In this document: piece after piece, positions 25,007 to 34,462 of the stretch
Numbering within the stretch: position 1 is the stretch's first letter
How the letters are laid out: each line of letters starts with the position of its first letter
Assembly (NCBI GenBank): GCA_963711595.1
Contig: CAVQER010000006.1
Span: 186,001-250,000, forward strand
DNA from: JAUSIF01 sp963711595
GTDB taxonomy: Bacteria; Pseudomonadota; Alphaproteobacteria; Rhizobiales; Xanthobacteraceae
DNA: 64,000 nucleotides
Direction of reading: 5' to 3'
The notes under the pieces: generated by a model
Told to the model about the DNA's origin: nothing
What the model saw: only the letters and a program-made list of their open reading frames with translations
The model's database searches: none
Program-made: the position numbers and the translations under genes

Positions 25007-25080
25007 GCATCATTCTTAGCACTTCCCGACCCTACACCTCGCATTAATTGCACCGTGGTTGCTTCTGCGCGGGGGAAGCA

Positions 25081-26451
25081 ATGGGCGTTCCGCAAGTCGA
25101 AACAGCACGGCAGGTACGTCTCGCCGAACTATTGAGCGCGCTCGGCCAGGCTCTCGACATGACCGAGGGCCAGCCGCCTGGCCACTGCGTGCGCTGCTGC
25201 TGGATCGGCATCCACATCGGCCGCGAAATCGGGCTCAGCGAAGCGGAGATGTCCGAACTCTACTACACACTGCTGCTCAAGGACCTCGGTTGCTCCAGCA
25301 ACGCCGCGCGCATCTGCGAGCTCTATCTCGCCGACGATCTCGCCTTCAAGCGCGACTTCAAGGAAATCGACGGCAGCCTTCCGCAGGCTCTGCGCTTTGT
25401 GCTCGCGCACACCGGCCTGCAAGCCGGTCTCGCCGAGCGCTTCCGCGCATTGATCAACATTTTCCAGAACGGTGGCGAGATCGTCCGCGAGTTGATTGAG
25501 ACGCGTTGCCAACGCGGCGCCGAGATCGCGCGCAAGATGCGCTTCTCCGAAGCGGTCGCGCTCGGCATCCGTAATCTCGACGAACACTGGGACGGCCGCG
25601 GCCGGCCCGATCATGTCGGCGGCGATGCAATTCCGCTCTACGCACGCATCGCACTCATGGCGCAGGTGATCGATGTCTTCCTCACGGCCAGCGGAAGCGA
25701 CGCGGCCCGGCGCGAGGCGCGTCATCGCGCAGGCAGCTGGTTCGATCCGCGGCTCGTCGACGCGTTCGAACGGGTGGCGGCGCGGCCGGAATTCTGGGAT
25801 GCGATGGACGGCGGCAACCTGCAGCGGGCGATCTACGCGCTCGAACCGGCGCAGAGCGTCAGGCTCGTCGACGAAGACTATCTCGACGATATCGCGGAAG
25901 CATTTGCGCAGGTCGTGGACTCGAAGAGCCCATACACGAGCGGCCACAGCACTCGCGTGACGCTGTTCGCGGACCTGATTGCCGAGGACTTGTCATTCTC
26001 GCCCGAGCGGCGGCGCTGGCTGCGCCGCGCATCGCTGCTGCATGACATCGGCAAGCTCGGGGTCAGCAACACGATCCTCGACAAGCCCGGCAAGCTCGAC
26101 GAGGCGGAGTGGACGGCGATGCGGATGCATGCGGCCCACTCGGAGACGATCCTTTCGCAGATCGAAGTGTTCAAGGAACTCGCGCCGATCGCGAGCGCGC
26201 ACCACGAGCGCCTTGACGGAAAGGGATATCCGCGCGGTCTCAGGGGCGACGCGATCGTTCTCGAAACACGCGTCATCACGACGGCGGACATCTTCGATGC
26301 GCTGACCGCGGACCGGCCCTATCGGCCTGCCATGCCGGTCTCCAAGGCTTTCGCGATCATGGACGAGATGGTCGGAACACAGATCGACGGCAATTGCCTC
26401 GCGGCGCTCAAGCGATCCCTGCGCCGCGTCGGCGCGCCGCTCGCAGCGTAG
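25081..26451 (+). CDS. HD-GYP domain phosphodiesterase-like protein
   Basis: A 456-residue protein with two HD-like regions. The first (about residues 30-210) is degenerate: GHCVRCCWIGIHIGREIGLSE and KDLGCSSNAARICEL lack the full metal set. The second (about residues 290-450) is a complete HD-GYP: HSTRVTLFADL, ASLLHDIGKLGV, HAAHSE, SAHHERLDGKGYPRGL, TTADIFDALTADRPYR. HD-GYP enzymes degrade cyclic di-GMP. GGGGGAAG precedes the ATG; an alternative start lies 11 codons upstream. It is divergent from the orphan BrnA-like gene and convergent with ggt, whose stop touches its own. Confidence 0.88.
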   Translation: MGVPQVETARQVRLAELLSALGQALDMTEGQPPGHCVRCCWIGIHIGREIGLSEAEMSELYYTLLLKDLGCSSNAARICELYLADDLAFKRDFKEIDGSLPQALRFVLAHTGLQAGLAERFRALINIFQNGGEIVRELIETRCQRGAEIARKMRFSEAVALGIRNLDEHWDGRGRPDHVGGDAIPLYARIALMAQVIDVFLTASGSDAARREARHRAGSWFDPRLVDAFERVAARPEFWDAMDGGNLQRAIYALEPAQSVRLVDEDYLDDIAEAFAQVVDSKSPYTSGHSTRVTLFADLIAEDLSFSPERRRWLRRASLLHDIGKLGVSNTILDKPGKLDEAEWTAMRMHAAHSETILSQIEVFKELAPIASAHHERLDGKGYPRGLRGDAIVLETRVITTADIFDALTADRPYRPAMPVSKAFAIMDEMVGTQIDGNCLAALKRSLRRVGAPLAA

Positions 26452-28164
26452 CTAGTAGCCCTCGGCGAGACCGCCGCTGCGTGGATCGGCGACGCCAGCC
26501 CAGCCGTCCTTCGTAGCCATGATCGAGTTCGCCGAACGCCCGGCACCGCCCTGCGCCACCTTGTGGCGCCGCTGCTTCAGCGCATCGACGACTTCCGGCG
26601 CGACGCCGACTTCCGCGCTCACCTCGTCCGGCAGCCACTGATGATGCACGCGCGGCGAAGCCACTGCGGCGCCCACGTCCATTCCGAAATCGATTGCGTT
26701 CACCGTCGTCTGCAGCACGGCGGTGATGATGCGGCTCCCACCCGCGCCGCCTGTAACCAGGAACGGTTTGCCATCGCGAACGACGATCGTCGGCGTCATC
26801 GACGACAACGGGCGCTTGCGCGGACCCGGTGCATTCGCGGTGCCGCCCAAAAGCCCATAGGCGTTCGGCGTGTTCGGCGCCGCGGCGAAATCGTCGAGCT
26901 CGTTGTTGAGGAGTACGCCAGTCGCCTCGGCAACCGCCCCCATGCCGGCGAAGAAATTGAGCGTGTAGGTATTGGCGACCGCGTTGCCGTCCTTGTCCAC
27001 AACGGAAAAATGCGTGGTGTGGTCGCCCTCGTGCGCGGCCGGGCGGCCCGGCCGGATCTCAAGCGCCGGCCGGGCGGAATCGCGATCGATCGCGCCGCGC
27101 AGCTTCTCGGCGTATCGTTTCGACACGAGCCCCTTCAACGGCACCTTGGTGAAATCGGGATCGCCGAGAAATTCCGAGCGATCGGCATAGGCCGGCTTCA
27201 TCGCCTCGATCAGAAGGTGCGCGGCATCGGCCGAACCGGCGCCGAGCGTACGCAAGTCATATCCTTCGAGGATGTTGAGCATCTGCACGAGATGGACGCC
27301 ACCCGAGGAGGGCGGCGGCATGGAATAGATCTCGTATCCCCGGTAGCTGCCGCGCACCGGCTCACGCTCCATCGCGCGGTAGCCTGCGAGATCGCGATAG
27401 CTCATGCGACCACCGGCCGCCTGCACGGAAAGCGCGATCTGCTGTGCCGTAAGTCCTTCGTAAAAAGCGGCGGGTCCCCGCATCGCGACGATCTGCAAGG
27501 TGTTGGCGAGATCGCGCTGCACGAGCCTCTCACCGGTCACGGGCGCGCTTCCATCCGGTTTGAGGAAGATCTCCGCCGAAGCGGCGTAGCGCGCGAATAG
27601 CTTCTGGCCCCGTCCAAGCGAATAGGCGAGCTTCTCGTCGATCTCGAAGCCATCGCGCGCGAGCGGGATCGCCGGCGCGATCAGCTGCGCGAGCGTGAAT
27701 TTTCCCGAGCCGTATTTCCCGTGAGCAAAAGCAAGTCCGGCAACCGTCCCCGGCACACCCACAGCAAATCCTGAGTAGCGAGACAATTGCGGGTCGGGCT
27801 TTCCTTTTTCGTCGAGAAACATCTCGCGCGTCGCCAACTCCGGCGCCGTTTCGCGATAGTCGATCGCCGTCACGCGGTTGCCTTCCGCGAGCCGGATCAG
27901 CATGAAGCCGCCGCCTCCGAGGTTGCCCGATTCCGGCAAGGTCACGGCGAGCGCGAAGCCGACGGCGACCGCCGCATCCACTGCGTTTCCGCCCTGCCGC
28001 AGGATCTCGACGCCGATTTTCGTCGCGTGCGCTTCTTCGCTCGCGACCATCCCGTTTCTGGAGGTCGCGACGGCCGGCGTCTGCGCCTGCGCAAGAGCGC
28101 TCGCGCCCGCAAGAACGACGAGTGCGATTAATGCCGCGCGGATATCCGGATTTCGCATTGTCAT
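26452..28164 (-). CDS. ggt: gamma-glutamyltransferase
   Basis: A 570-residue periplasmic enzyme that cleaves gamma-glutamyl bonds such as in glutathione. It has a signal peptide (AALIALVVLAGASALAQAQT). The autoprocessing nucleophile is the first Thr of TTHFSVVDKDGNAV (about residue 381), which splits the large and small subunits. The small subunit keeps GPRKRPLSSMTPTIV and GGAGGSRIIT, the oxyanion and substrate-binding loops. Full length. The stop is directly against the HD-GYP stop on the other strand. Confidence 0.95.
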   Translation of the reverse strand: MTMRNPDIRAALIALVVLAGASALAQAQTPAVATSRNGMVASEEAHATKIGVEILRQGGNAVDAAVAVGFALAVTLPESGNLGGGGFMLIRLAEGNRVTAIDYRETAPELATREMFLDEKGKPDPQLSRYSGFAVGVPGTVAGLAFAHGKYGSGKFTLAQLIAPAIPLARDGFEIDEKLAYSLGRGQKLFARYAASAEIFLKPDGSAPVTGERLVQRDLANTLQIVAMRGPAAFYEGLTAQQIALSVQAAGGRMSYRDLAGYRAMEREPVRGSYRGYEIYSMPPPSSGGVHLVQMLNILEGYDLRTLGAGSADAAHLLIEAMKPAYADRSEFLGDPDFTKVPLKGLVSKRYAEKLRGAIDRDSARPALEIRPGRPAAHEGDHTTHFSVVDKDGNAVANTYTLNFFAGMGAVAEATGVLLNNELDDFAAAPNTPNAYGLLGGTANAPGPRKRPLSSMTPTIVVRDGKPFLVTGGAGGSRIITAVLQTTVNAIDFGMDVGAAVASPRVHHQWLPDEVSAEVGVAPEVVDALKQRRHKVAQGGAGRSANSIMATKDGWAGVADPRSGGLAEGY

Positions 28165-28382
28165 TTTCGGTCCTGCGTGAAAGTAACCAACCTTCCGAGG
28201 TCAGGCGCAAACTGCGCGCCTTGCGCAAGTGGGGTGGTCAAAACATCCATTCGCATTTTCATTGAATTTAACGCGCGATTGCGGCTTTTGCGCCACCGGA
28301 ATTTTCACGGCCTCCCGCTAGGGTTCCTGCCGATTGACTGACCGAAACGTTCCAGGTTCCGCGCTCAAAGAGTTGCCATCCG

Positions 28383-29519
28383 ATGACCGATACATCCCTG
28401 CTAATCGAGATCGAACACGCAATCGCTTCGGGCACGGTGCAACAGCGCCTGAAGGCGCTGAAGTACGTAACCGATCTGTTCGTCGCTGGCTCTCACGGTT
28501 ATTCCCGGCAACAGGTCGCAATGTTCGATGACGTCTTCCTGCGCCTCGTGGCGGTGATCGAAATCGGGGCCCGCGCGCGTCTCGCTCGCCAGTTCGCAAC
28601 GATTGGAACGGCGCCGCCGCGCATGATCCGTCAACTCGCTTTCGATGACGAGATCGCAGTCGCGGAGCCGGTCCTCACGCAGTCCGAGTGCTTGACGGAC
28701 CCGGATCTTGTCGAGAACGCCAACAGCAAGAGCCAGGCGCATCTGTTCGCCATCTCGCGCCGGCGCTCATTGAGCGAAGTCGTGACCGACGTACTGGTCG
28801 ATCGCGGCGACGTGCGGGTGGTCCGATCGGTCGCGAAGAACGCTGGCGCCCGCTTCTCCGACCAGGGCTTCGGCAAGCTCGTCGGCCGGGTGGCCGGCGA
28901 CGAGACGCTGGCCGAGAGCCTCGGGCTCCGCAACGACATGCCGCGCCACCATTTCCTCAGGCTTTTGCAGACCGCATCAACCGCCGTATGCGAGAAACTC
29001 GCCGCCGCCAACCCGCGCATGGCTTCGGTCGTGAATGCCGCCGTCGCCGACTCGGCGAACGAAATCAGTGAAAAGATGCGCGCTGCCTCACCCGCGTTCA
29101 GGCGGGCGAAGCGGGCGACCAAGCGCCGATTCATTACCCGGCAGCTGAAAGAGACCGACGTGCATAAGGCTGCGATGGGCGAGAAGTTCGAGAAGGCCGT
29201 GGCCGCCCTCGCCCTGCTCGGCCACGTCCCGGTCGAGCTCGTCGAGCGCGCGCTGCTCGACAAGAGTGCCGACATCGTCCTGATCCTGGCCAAGGCCGCG
29301 AACTGTTCACGCGCGACCGCGAAGGCGCTGCTCGTGATGAGCGTCGCCGACCGCGGAATGGCGCCGCGCGCCATCGAGGCAGCTCTTGCGAGCTACGATC
29401 GCCTGAGCGTTGCCACCGCGCGCCGCGTGGTCACTTATTACGTGAAGCGTTACGAGGATGGGGCCGCCGCAAGTGGCTTCCAGGAAGCGGCCACCGATAC
29501 CATCGCCGCATTCGCATAG
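28383..29519 (+). CDS. DUF2336 domain protein (HEAT-like)
   Basis: A 378-residue, almost wholly helical protein with repeated short helix pairs: LVAVIEIGARARLARQFATI, DEIAVAEPVLTQSECLTDPD, RSLSEVVTDVLVDRGDVRVV, LGHVPVELVERALLDKSADI. This is the DUF2336 pattern of alphaproteobacteria, thought to be HEAT/Armadillo-like. No catalytic motif, signal or membrane segment. Some family members are associated with cell envelope or two-component signalling loci, but nothing nearby supports a role here. Confidence 0.8.
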   Translation: MTDTSLLIEIEHAIASGTVQQRLKALKYVTDLFVAGSHGYSRQQVAMFDDVFLRLVAVIEIGARARLARQFATIGTAPPRMIRQLAFDDEIAVAEPVLTQSECLTDPDLVENANSKSQAHLFAISRRRSLSEVVTDVLVDRGDVRVVRSVAKNAGARFSDQGFGKLVGRVAGDETLAESLGLRNDMPRHHFLRLLQTASTAVCEKLAAANPRMASVVNAAVADSANEISEKMRAASPAFRRAKRATKRRFITRQLKETDVHKAAMGEKFEKAVAALALLGHVPVELVERALLDKSADIVLILAKAANCSRATAKALLVMSVADRGMAPRAIEAALASYDRLSVATARRVVTYYVKRYEDGAAASGFQEAATDTIAAFA

Positions 29520-29629
29520 CCCGAGAATCCCTTAGGCCAGAACGGTAACCTCGTCTTGGCCGGGCTAGTGACCTTGGCCGGGTGAGCATCGCGGCGCGGT
29601 AAGACTCGACCGTGTTGATCGGCTCCATT

Positions 29630-30559
29630 TCAACCAAGGTACTTGGAGCCCCATGAACCTCGGGCAATGAGCTCGGCGGTTTCGCGTTTGGCGATCCGCA
29701 GTACGGCTTTCATGTTCGCGGTATTCGGCCGCTCGCTGGACCAGGCAATGAACAACGTTCGGAATATCGTCGGGTTCACGACCCGGAGAATCCGCAGCCG
29801 TCCGGCCTTCAGTTCTTCAGCCATCTCTCCGCGTGGCAAGATCGTATAGACACCGCCTTGTTGCGCGACCTGTTTGAGCCCCACAATCGACTCCAGTTCA
29901 GTATGGACGATCGGCATACGGCCGATTGCCTGCATGAACTGCTCCACTGCGATTCGCAGACCGTGCTCCCTGCTCGGCAGCGCAAGCGGCAGATCCGCCA
30001 CCTCCTTGAGCGAAATTGACTCGCGTGACGACAGCTTGTCGGCGGTCGCGCAGACCAGGAATTGCTCTTCGGTCGCGAGAGGCTCGGTGCGCAGAACGTC
30101 GCTCTTCAGCGTGTGGTCATAGATGACGCCGAGATCGAACCGCCCGCGCAGCAGCCACTCGATGATAAATCCGGTCCACCCGTCGATCACGCGCAACGCG
30201 ACGCCCGGCAGTTCCTCGTGCACCCTTTCAACGAGCCTGCGCGTCAACGCCTGACTGATCGAGAAGGGCAGACCGAAATCGATGCGGCCTCCCGGCGACC
30301 TCGACAGCGCCTGGACCTCGAGTTGCGCGCGGTCGAGTTCGCGCAGTACCGATCGTACGCGATCGCGAAACACCAGCCCGGCGTTGGTAAGATTGATCCC
30401 GCGTCCGTCGCGGTTGAAAAGCCGCACGCCGAGATCGCGTTCAAGCGACCGAAGATGCCGGCTGAGCGCCGGCTGCGCGACGTGCAGACGTTCCGCCGCT
30501 CGGGTAACGCTCTCGAGTTCGCTCACCTCGACGAAATACTGAAGCTGTCGCAGATTCAT
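29630..30559 (-). CDS. LysR-family transcriptional regulator
   Basis: A 309-residue regulator with N-terminal winged HTH (MNLRQLQYFVEVSELESVTR AAERLHVAQPALSRHLRSLE) and a periplasmic-binding-like effector domain from about residue 90. The start is the ATG beginning the HTH; a longer open frame upstream is ignored. It faces away from the cyclase-amidase-transporter genes across a 315-base region, the standard position for a LysR controlling the divergent operon. The inducer is presumably a substrate or product of those enzymes (inference). Confidence 0.92.
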   Translation of the reverse strand: MNLRQLQYFVEVSELESVTRAAERLHVAQPALSRHLRSLERDLGVRLFNRDGRGINLTNAGLVFRDRVRSVLRELDRAQLEVQALSRSPGGRIDFGLPFSISQALTRRLVERVHEELPGVALRVIDGWTGFIIEWLLRGRFDLGVIYDHTLKSDVLRTEPLATEEQFLVCATADKLSSRESISLKEVADLPLALPSREHGLRIAVEQFMQAIGRMPIVHTELESIVGLKQVAQQGGVYTILPRGEMAEELKAGRLRILRVVNPTIFRTLFIAWSSERPNTANMKAVLRIAKRETAELIARGSWGSKYLG

Positions 30560-30874
30560 GGTCCTGTTTCCCCGGCAGCGCTCATCCGGTTTGCGGATGC
30601 ATTTCGGCTGTTTCGCCCGAAATTGGCGCTGATCCATACCAATTTCGGCATGAATGGCCGGCAGAATCAATATTGGTCATCCGCCAAGTCGTCCGGCTAG
30701 CCTTTATCCCTGGAACGGGGTCAGCAGGTCGCCGCTCAAGCTAAAGGTGAGCCGCAGGTAATCGCCGCACGAGCAAGACACGTCAGGCGGAACCCTCACC
30801 GACGAAAACGCGCAACGACGAACTGCCTCACTCCGCACCAGGACTACACGGAACGAAGCAGATTCAGGTGCAGC
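30560..30874. promoter_or_regulatory. divergent regulatory region of the LysR and amide-catabolism genes
   Basis: The region contains the inverted pair ACCAAT (30638) and ATTGGT (30672) with palindromic GGCCGGC between them, a possible LysR-type site. No T-N11-A box is unambiguous. No coding or RNA signal was seen in the remaining bases. Confidence 0.4.
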
Positions 30875-31570
30875 ATGGCGCGCGTCATCGTCGATTTGTC
30901 AGTCCCGCTCACGAACAATATGCCGGCCCACAAATTCTTCCCGCGGCCGGTCATTCTCCCGCAATTCACGCATGACGAAATGGAGACATGGGGTAACGGA
31001 ACCCCCGACGATCCGCTCGGCGGGTGCACGACATTCCTGGCGATGATGGATCACGTCGGGACGCACGTGGATTCGTTCTGCCACGTCAAGCGGGGCGGCG
31101 CGACGATCGATCAGATGCCGCTCGACATGTTCATGGGCAAGGCGGTGTGCCTGGACATGCGGCACATTCCGGATCTCGGCGACATGGACACAACGGAATT
31201 CGAACAAGCGGAGAAGAAGGCGGGCGTAAAGATCGATGGCCACATCGTCCTGATCTGCACCGGCCTGCACGAGCGACATTATCCAACCGAGAAAGTCGTC
31301 TGGTCGAACCCGGGAATTACTGCCGAAGCAACGCACTGGCTCGCCGACCGCTCGCGCGTGCACGGCGTGGAAGGCCCATCCACCGACCGGCCGAACAGCA
31401 ATCTCTTTCCCAATCACCGGACATGCCGGGACCGGGGAATCACCCATTACGAATGGCTCTGCAATCTCGAGGAATTGATCGGCAAGGGAGAGTTCGAGTT
31501 CATCGGTCTCCCATTGCGTATCTGCAACGGCAGCGGCTCACCGGTGCGCGCCGTGGCGATGCTCAACTAA
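30875..31570 (+). CDS. cyclase-family metal hydrolase (kynurenine formamidase-like)
   Basis: A 231-residue protein of the cyclase/KynB-like family. The metal-binding signature is MDHVGTHVDSFCHVKRGG (HxGTHxDxxxH) near residue 60, with DLSVPLTNNMP at the N-terminus and VHGVEGPSTDRPNSN and GLPLRICNGSGSPVRAVA at the end. Relatives open amide or lactam rings, e.g. formylkynurenine or isatin. First gene of the operon with an amidase and an ABC transporter, so it likely acts on the imported amide. Confidence 0.88.
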   Translation: MARVIVDLSVPLTNNMPAHKFFPRPVILPQFTHDEMETWGNGTPDDPLGGCTTFLAMMDHVGTHVDSFCHVKRGGATIDQMPLDMFMGKAVCLDMRHIPDLGDMDTTEFEQAEKKAGVKIDGHIVLICTGLHERHYPTEKVVWSNPGITAEATHWLADRSRVHGVEGPSTDRPNSNLFPNHRTCRDRGITHYEWLCNLEELIGKGEFEFIGLPLRICNGSGSPVRAVAMLN

Positions 31571-31650
31571 GGAACCACTCATGGACTGCGTATCCTTCGA
31601 AAAGAAAAGTGCCGTGTCCGGCAGATAGCGGCGGAGCTTTGGCGGCGGCG

Positions 31651-33105
31651 ATGACGCACGACTTTAATTTCATGACGGCAATGGAGATGCGTCGTCTGAT
31701 CAAGGCGAAGCAAGCATCTCCGGTGGAGATTGCCGAAAGTACGCTGCGGAGAGTGGAGGCCTCGCAGGACTCGCTCAATGCGTTCGTGACGATCACGCAC
31801 GATCTCGCACTCGACGCGGCACGCAAAGCCGAGACCGCGATCATGTCGGGTGAGGACGGCGGCTTGCTCACCGGCATTCCGCTCTCGATCAAGGACCTGA
31901 CCGCGGTCAAAGGCGTTCGCTTCACGTCCGGCTCGCGAACGCTTGCCGATTTCATCGCTCCGGTCGATTCACCCGCCTCGGAGCGGGTAAAGGCGCACGG
32001 GGCGACGATCGTCGGCAAGACAACCACCACGGAATTCGGCTGCAAGGGATCGAGCGACAGCCCCCTCACCGGACAAACGCGCAATCCCTGGAATCTCGGC
32101 AAGACTACGGGCGGCTCCTCCGCCGGCGCGGGCGCCAGCGTCACGGCGGGCCTGACGCCGTTCGCGCTTGGAACGGATGGAGGCGGATCGATCCGGATTC
32201 CGTCGTCGCTCTGCGGGCTATTCGGAATCAAAGCGCACTTTGGCCGCGTTCCGGTCTTCCCGGCGGCTGCCACCCCGACCCTCGCCCACGTGGGACCGAT
32301 GGCACGCACCGTGCGGGACGCGGCACTGCTGCTGACCGCCGTCTCCGGCTTTGACGCCCGCGATCACGCCAGCGTCGCCGCGGATGTGCCGGATTATCTT
32401 GGAGCGTGCGACCGCTCGCCGAAGGGATTGCGCATCGCCTGGAGCCCGACTCTTGGTTACGCCCGCCCCAATCGGGAAGTGATCGAGATCGTCGAATCCG
32501 CCGTCCAGGTATTCGAACAACTCGGCTGCAGGGTCGAACTGGTGGAGAAAGTCTTCGACGACCCGATCGAATTGTGGATGGCAGAATTCTATGCCGGTGT
32601 CGGGACCCGGTTGAAGAAAACACTTCGCGAGAAGCGAGAGATGATCGACCCGGCCGTCGCTGTCGTGCTCGACAAGGCGCTCGATCAGACCATTGATGAG
32701 TACTACGGCCGCGTATTCGCTCGCTACGAATTCCGCGAGAAGGTGCGGCAGTTCTTCGAAAAATTCGATCTGCTGATGACGCCAACGACGCCGGTGGTGG
32801 CGTTCGATCTCGGCCACGACGTTCCGCCCGAACTCGAGGGCGCAAACATCGTCTCATGGGTCGCCTACACCTATCCGATAAACTTGTGCGGACTACCGGC
32901 AGCGTCGGTTCCCTGCGGCTTTACGCGGGCCAACTTGCCGGTGGGATTGCACATCGTCGGAAAGCCGCTTGGGGAGTCCGACATTTTTTGCGCGGCGGCC
33001 GCATTTGAGGAGGCGCGGCCGTGGGCGGACAGGAAACCGGCATTCGGAAAACCTGCGGGAGCAGCAAAGCCCGCGGGAAAGCAACGAAGCACTCAAGGAC
33101 CATGA
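31651..33105 (+). CDS. amidase-signature hydrolase
   Basis: A 484-residue enzyme of the amidase signature family. The Ser-cisSer-Lys triad is visible: Lys in PLSIKDLTAVKG, the cis-Ser in TTGGSSAGAGASV and the nucleophile Ser in GTDGGGSIRIPSS. It splits C-N amide bonds. The chosen ATG (31651) begins MTHDFNFMTAMEMRRLIKA; the frame stays open upstream but overlaps the cyclase gene. The Lys/Pro/Ala-rich C-terminal tail (about 20 residues) is unusual. It lies between the cyclase and the binding protein gene. Confidence 0.9.
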   Translation: MTHDFNFMTAMEMRRLIKAKQASPVEIAESTLRRVEASQDSLNAFVTITHDLALDAARKAETAIMSGEDGGLLTGIPLSIKDLTAVKGVRFTSGSRTLADFIAPVDSPASERVKAHGATIVGKTTTTEFGCKGSSDSPLTGQTRNPWNLGKTTGGSSAGAGASVTAGLTPFALGTDGGGSIRIPSSLCGLFGIKAHFGRVPVFPAAATPTLAHVGPMARTVRDAALLLTAVSGFDARDHASVAADVPDYLGACDRSPKGLRIAWSPTLGYARPNREVIEIVESAVQVFEQLGCRVELVEKVFDDPIELWMAEFYAGVGTRLKKTLREKREMIDPAVAVVLDKALDQTIDEYYGRVFARYEFREKVRQFFEKFDLLMTPTTPVVAFDLGHDVPPELEGANIVSWVAYTYPINLCGLPAASVPCGFTRANLPVGLHIVGKPLGESDIFCAAAAFEEARPWADRKPAFGKPAGAAKPAGKQRSTQGP

Positions 33106-33135
33106 GGTGACGTTCACTAGAACAGGGAGGTAAAG

Positions 33136-34383
33136 ATGAGTCGCAGGACATACGCACAACGGCTTGCTGCCGCCGTCGCGGTGCTGTCGTTGGGAGTGAT
33201 CGGCAATGCTCACGCCCAGGACATCAAGCTTGGATTTGCCGGCGCGCTGAGCGGACCGGCTTCTTTTGTGGGTGTCGAGATCAAACGTGGCGCTGAAATC
33301 GCCATCGACGAGATCAACGCCAAAGGTGGCGTCAAGGGACGCAAGCTCGTCCTCATCTCCCGCGATGACGAGCACAACCCGGTTAAGACCGTGGCCCAGT
33401 ATCGAGAGCTCGTGGAGCGCGAGGGAGTGGTCGGAATGCTTGGCGCATCGAACAGCGCTTCGATGCTGGCGGTTGCTCCAATCGTCAACGACACATTGAA
33501 GATCCCCGTCATCTGCCCGGCCACCGACGCCACCGAGATCACCGAGAACGATGCGAAGAAGCAGGGGCGTGACAATTACCTGTTCCGCGTAGGCATGTAC
33601 GGGACCGGCCAGGCCAACTTCATGGTCGACACGATGGTGAAGAGGTTCGGCCACAAGAAGGTCGGCTTGCTGAACTGGACCGGCGGTTGGGGCGTCACCG
33701 GCCGTGGTGAGCTGCAGCGCCGTCTGAAGGAGAATGGGCTCGCCCCCGTGGCGGACGAGACTTTTGACAACGCCGACACCGACATGACGCCGCAGATCAT
33801 CAAGCTCAAGAACGCCGGCGCGGAGAGCATTCTCAACTACGCGCTGGTTCGCGAAAACACGTTTGTGGTGAAGACCAAGGAAAAGCTGAGCAATGACACG
33901 CCCTACGTATCCGCCTGGGGAATTGCTGGCCCTGCGTTCTGGAAAGCGGCGGGAGGATCGGCCGAAGGTGTTCTCACCAGCACGACAGTCACGATCGACG
34001 GACCGCAATCGGCGGAGCGGATGGTATTCATCACTGAGTACCGCAAGCGGCACAATGAAGACATGAGCGCCGCGGTATTTGCCGTGGGTGCCTATGACGC
34101 CGTGTACCTGTTCAAGGCTGCGATCGAGCGGGGTGGCACTGAACCGAGCCAGATCCGCACCGGCTTGGAGCAGATTCCGGAGTTCAAGGGCCTCGTGAAG
34201 CACTTCAATCGCCCGGTCTTCACCCGCGATCGCCACAACGCGGTGACCGAGGAAGACATGATCATGACGCGCTGGACGAACGGGAAGATGTTGGAGATCA
34301 AGTTCGACGACAAAGGCCCGTACGTCGAAATCGATGCGTCGACAAAGAAGTACCTCGACAAGGGTACGATGAAGCTGATGTGA
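33136..34383 (+). CDS. branched-chain-type ABC transporter substrate-binding protein
   Basis: A 415-residue periplasmic binding protein of the LivK/amide-binding group. Signal peptide to about residue 30 (AHA-QD), then DIKLGFAGALSGPASFVGVEIKRGAEIAIDEINAKGGVKG, the family start, and MLGASNSASMLAVAPIVND and VGAYDAVYLFKAAIERGG later. GGGAGG precedes the ATG. The neighbours suggest that the ligand is an amide-type compound or small amide-derived acid and not leucine (inference). Confidence 0.9.
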   Translation: MSRRTYAQRLAAAVAVLSLGVIGNAHAQDIKLGFAGALSGPASFVGVEIKRGAEIAIDEINAKGGVKGRKLVLISRDDEHNPVKTVAQYRELVEREGVVGMLGASNSASMLAVAPIVNDTLKIPVICPATDATEITENDAKKQGRDNYLFRVGMYGTGQANFMVDTMVKRFGHKKVGLLNWTGGWGVTGRGELQRRLKENGLAPVADETFDNADTDMTPQIIKLKNAGAESILNYALVRENTFVVKTKEKLSNDTPYVSAWGIAGPAFWKAAGGSAEGVLTSTTVTIDGPQSAERMVFITEYRKRHNEDMSAAVFAVGAYDAVYLFKAAIERGGTEPSQIRTGLEQIPEFKGLVKHFNRPVFTRDRHNAVTEEDMIMTRWTNGKMLEIKFDDKGPYVEIDASTKKYLDKGTMKLM

Positions 34384-34398
34384 TGATCTGTCGAAGGA

Positions 34399-34425
34399 GG
34401 CCCGCGCCGCGAGGCGCGGGCCTTG
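34399..34425 (+). promoter_or_regulatory. intra-operon stem-loop after the binding-protein gene
   Basis: A perfect 10-bp stem GGCCCGCGCC / GGCGCGGGCC with a GCGA loop, followed by only two T. Such hairpins often let binding-protein mRNA accumulate above that of the permease genes by stabilising the 3' end or attenuating transcription. Confidence 0.7.
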
Positions 34426-34462
34426 CGCCTGAACATGCATCGACGCTCACGGGCTCGCCGAG

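Noticed and set aside
32893..34440. 515-codon minus-strand open frame across the amidase end and binding protein
   Set aside because: Antisense to two recognised genes; His/Arg/Leu-rich without motifs.
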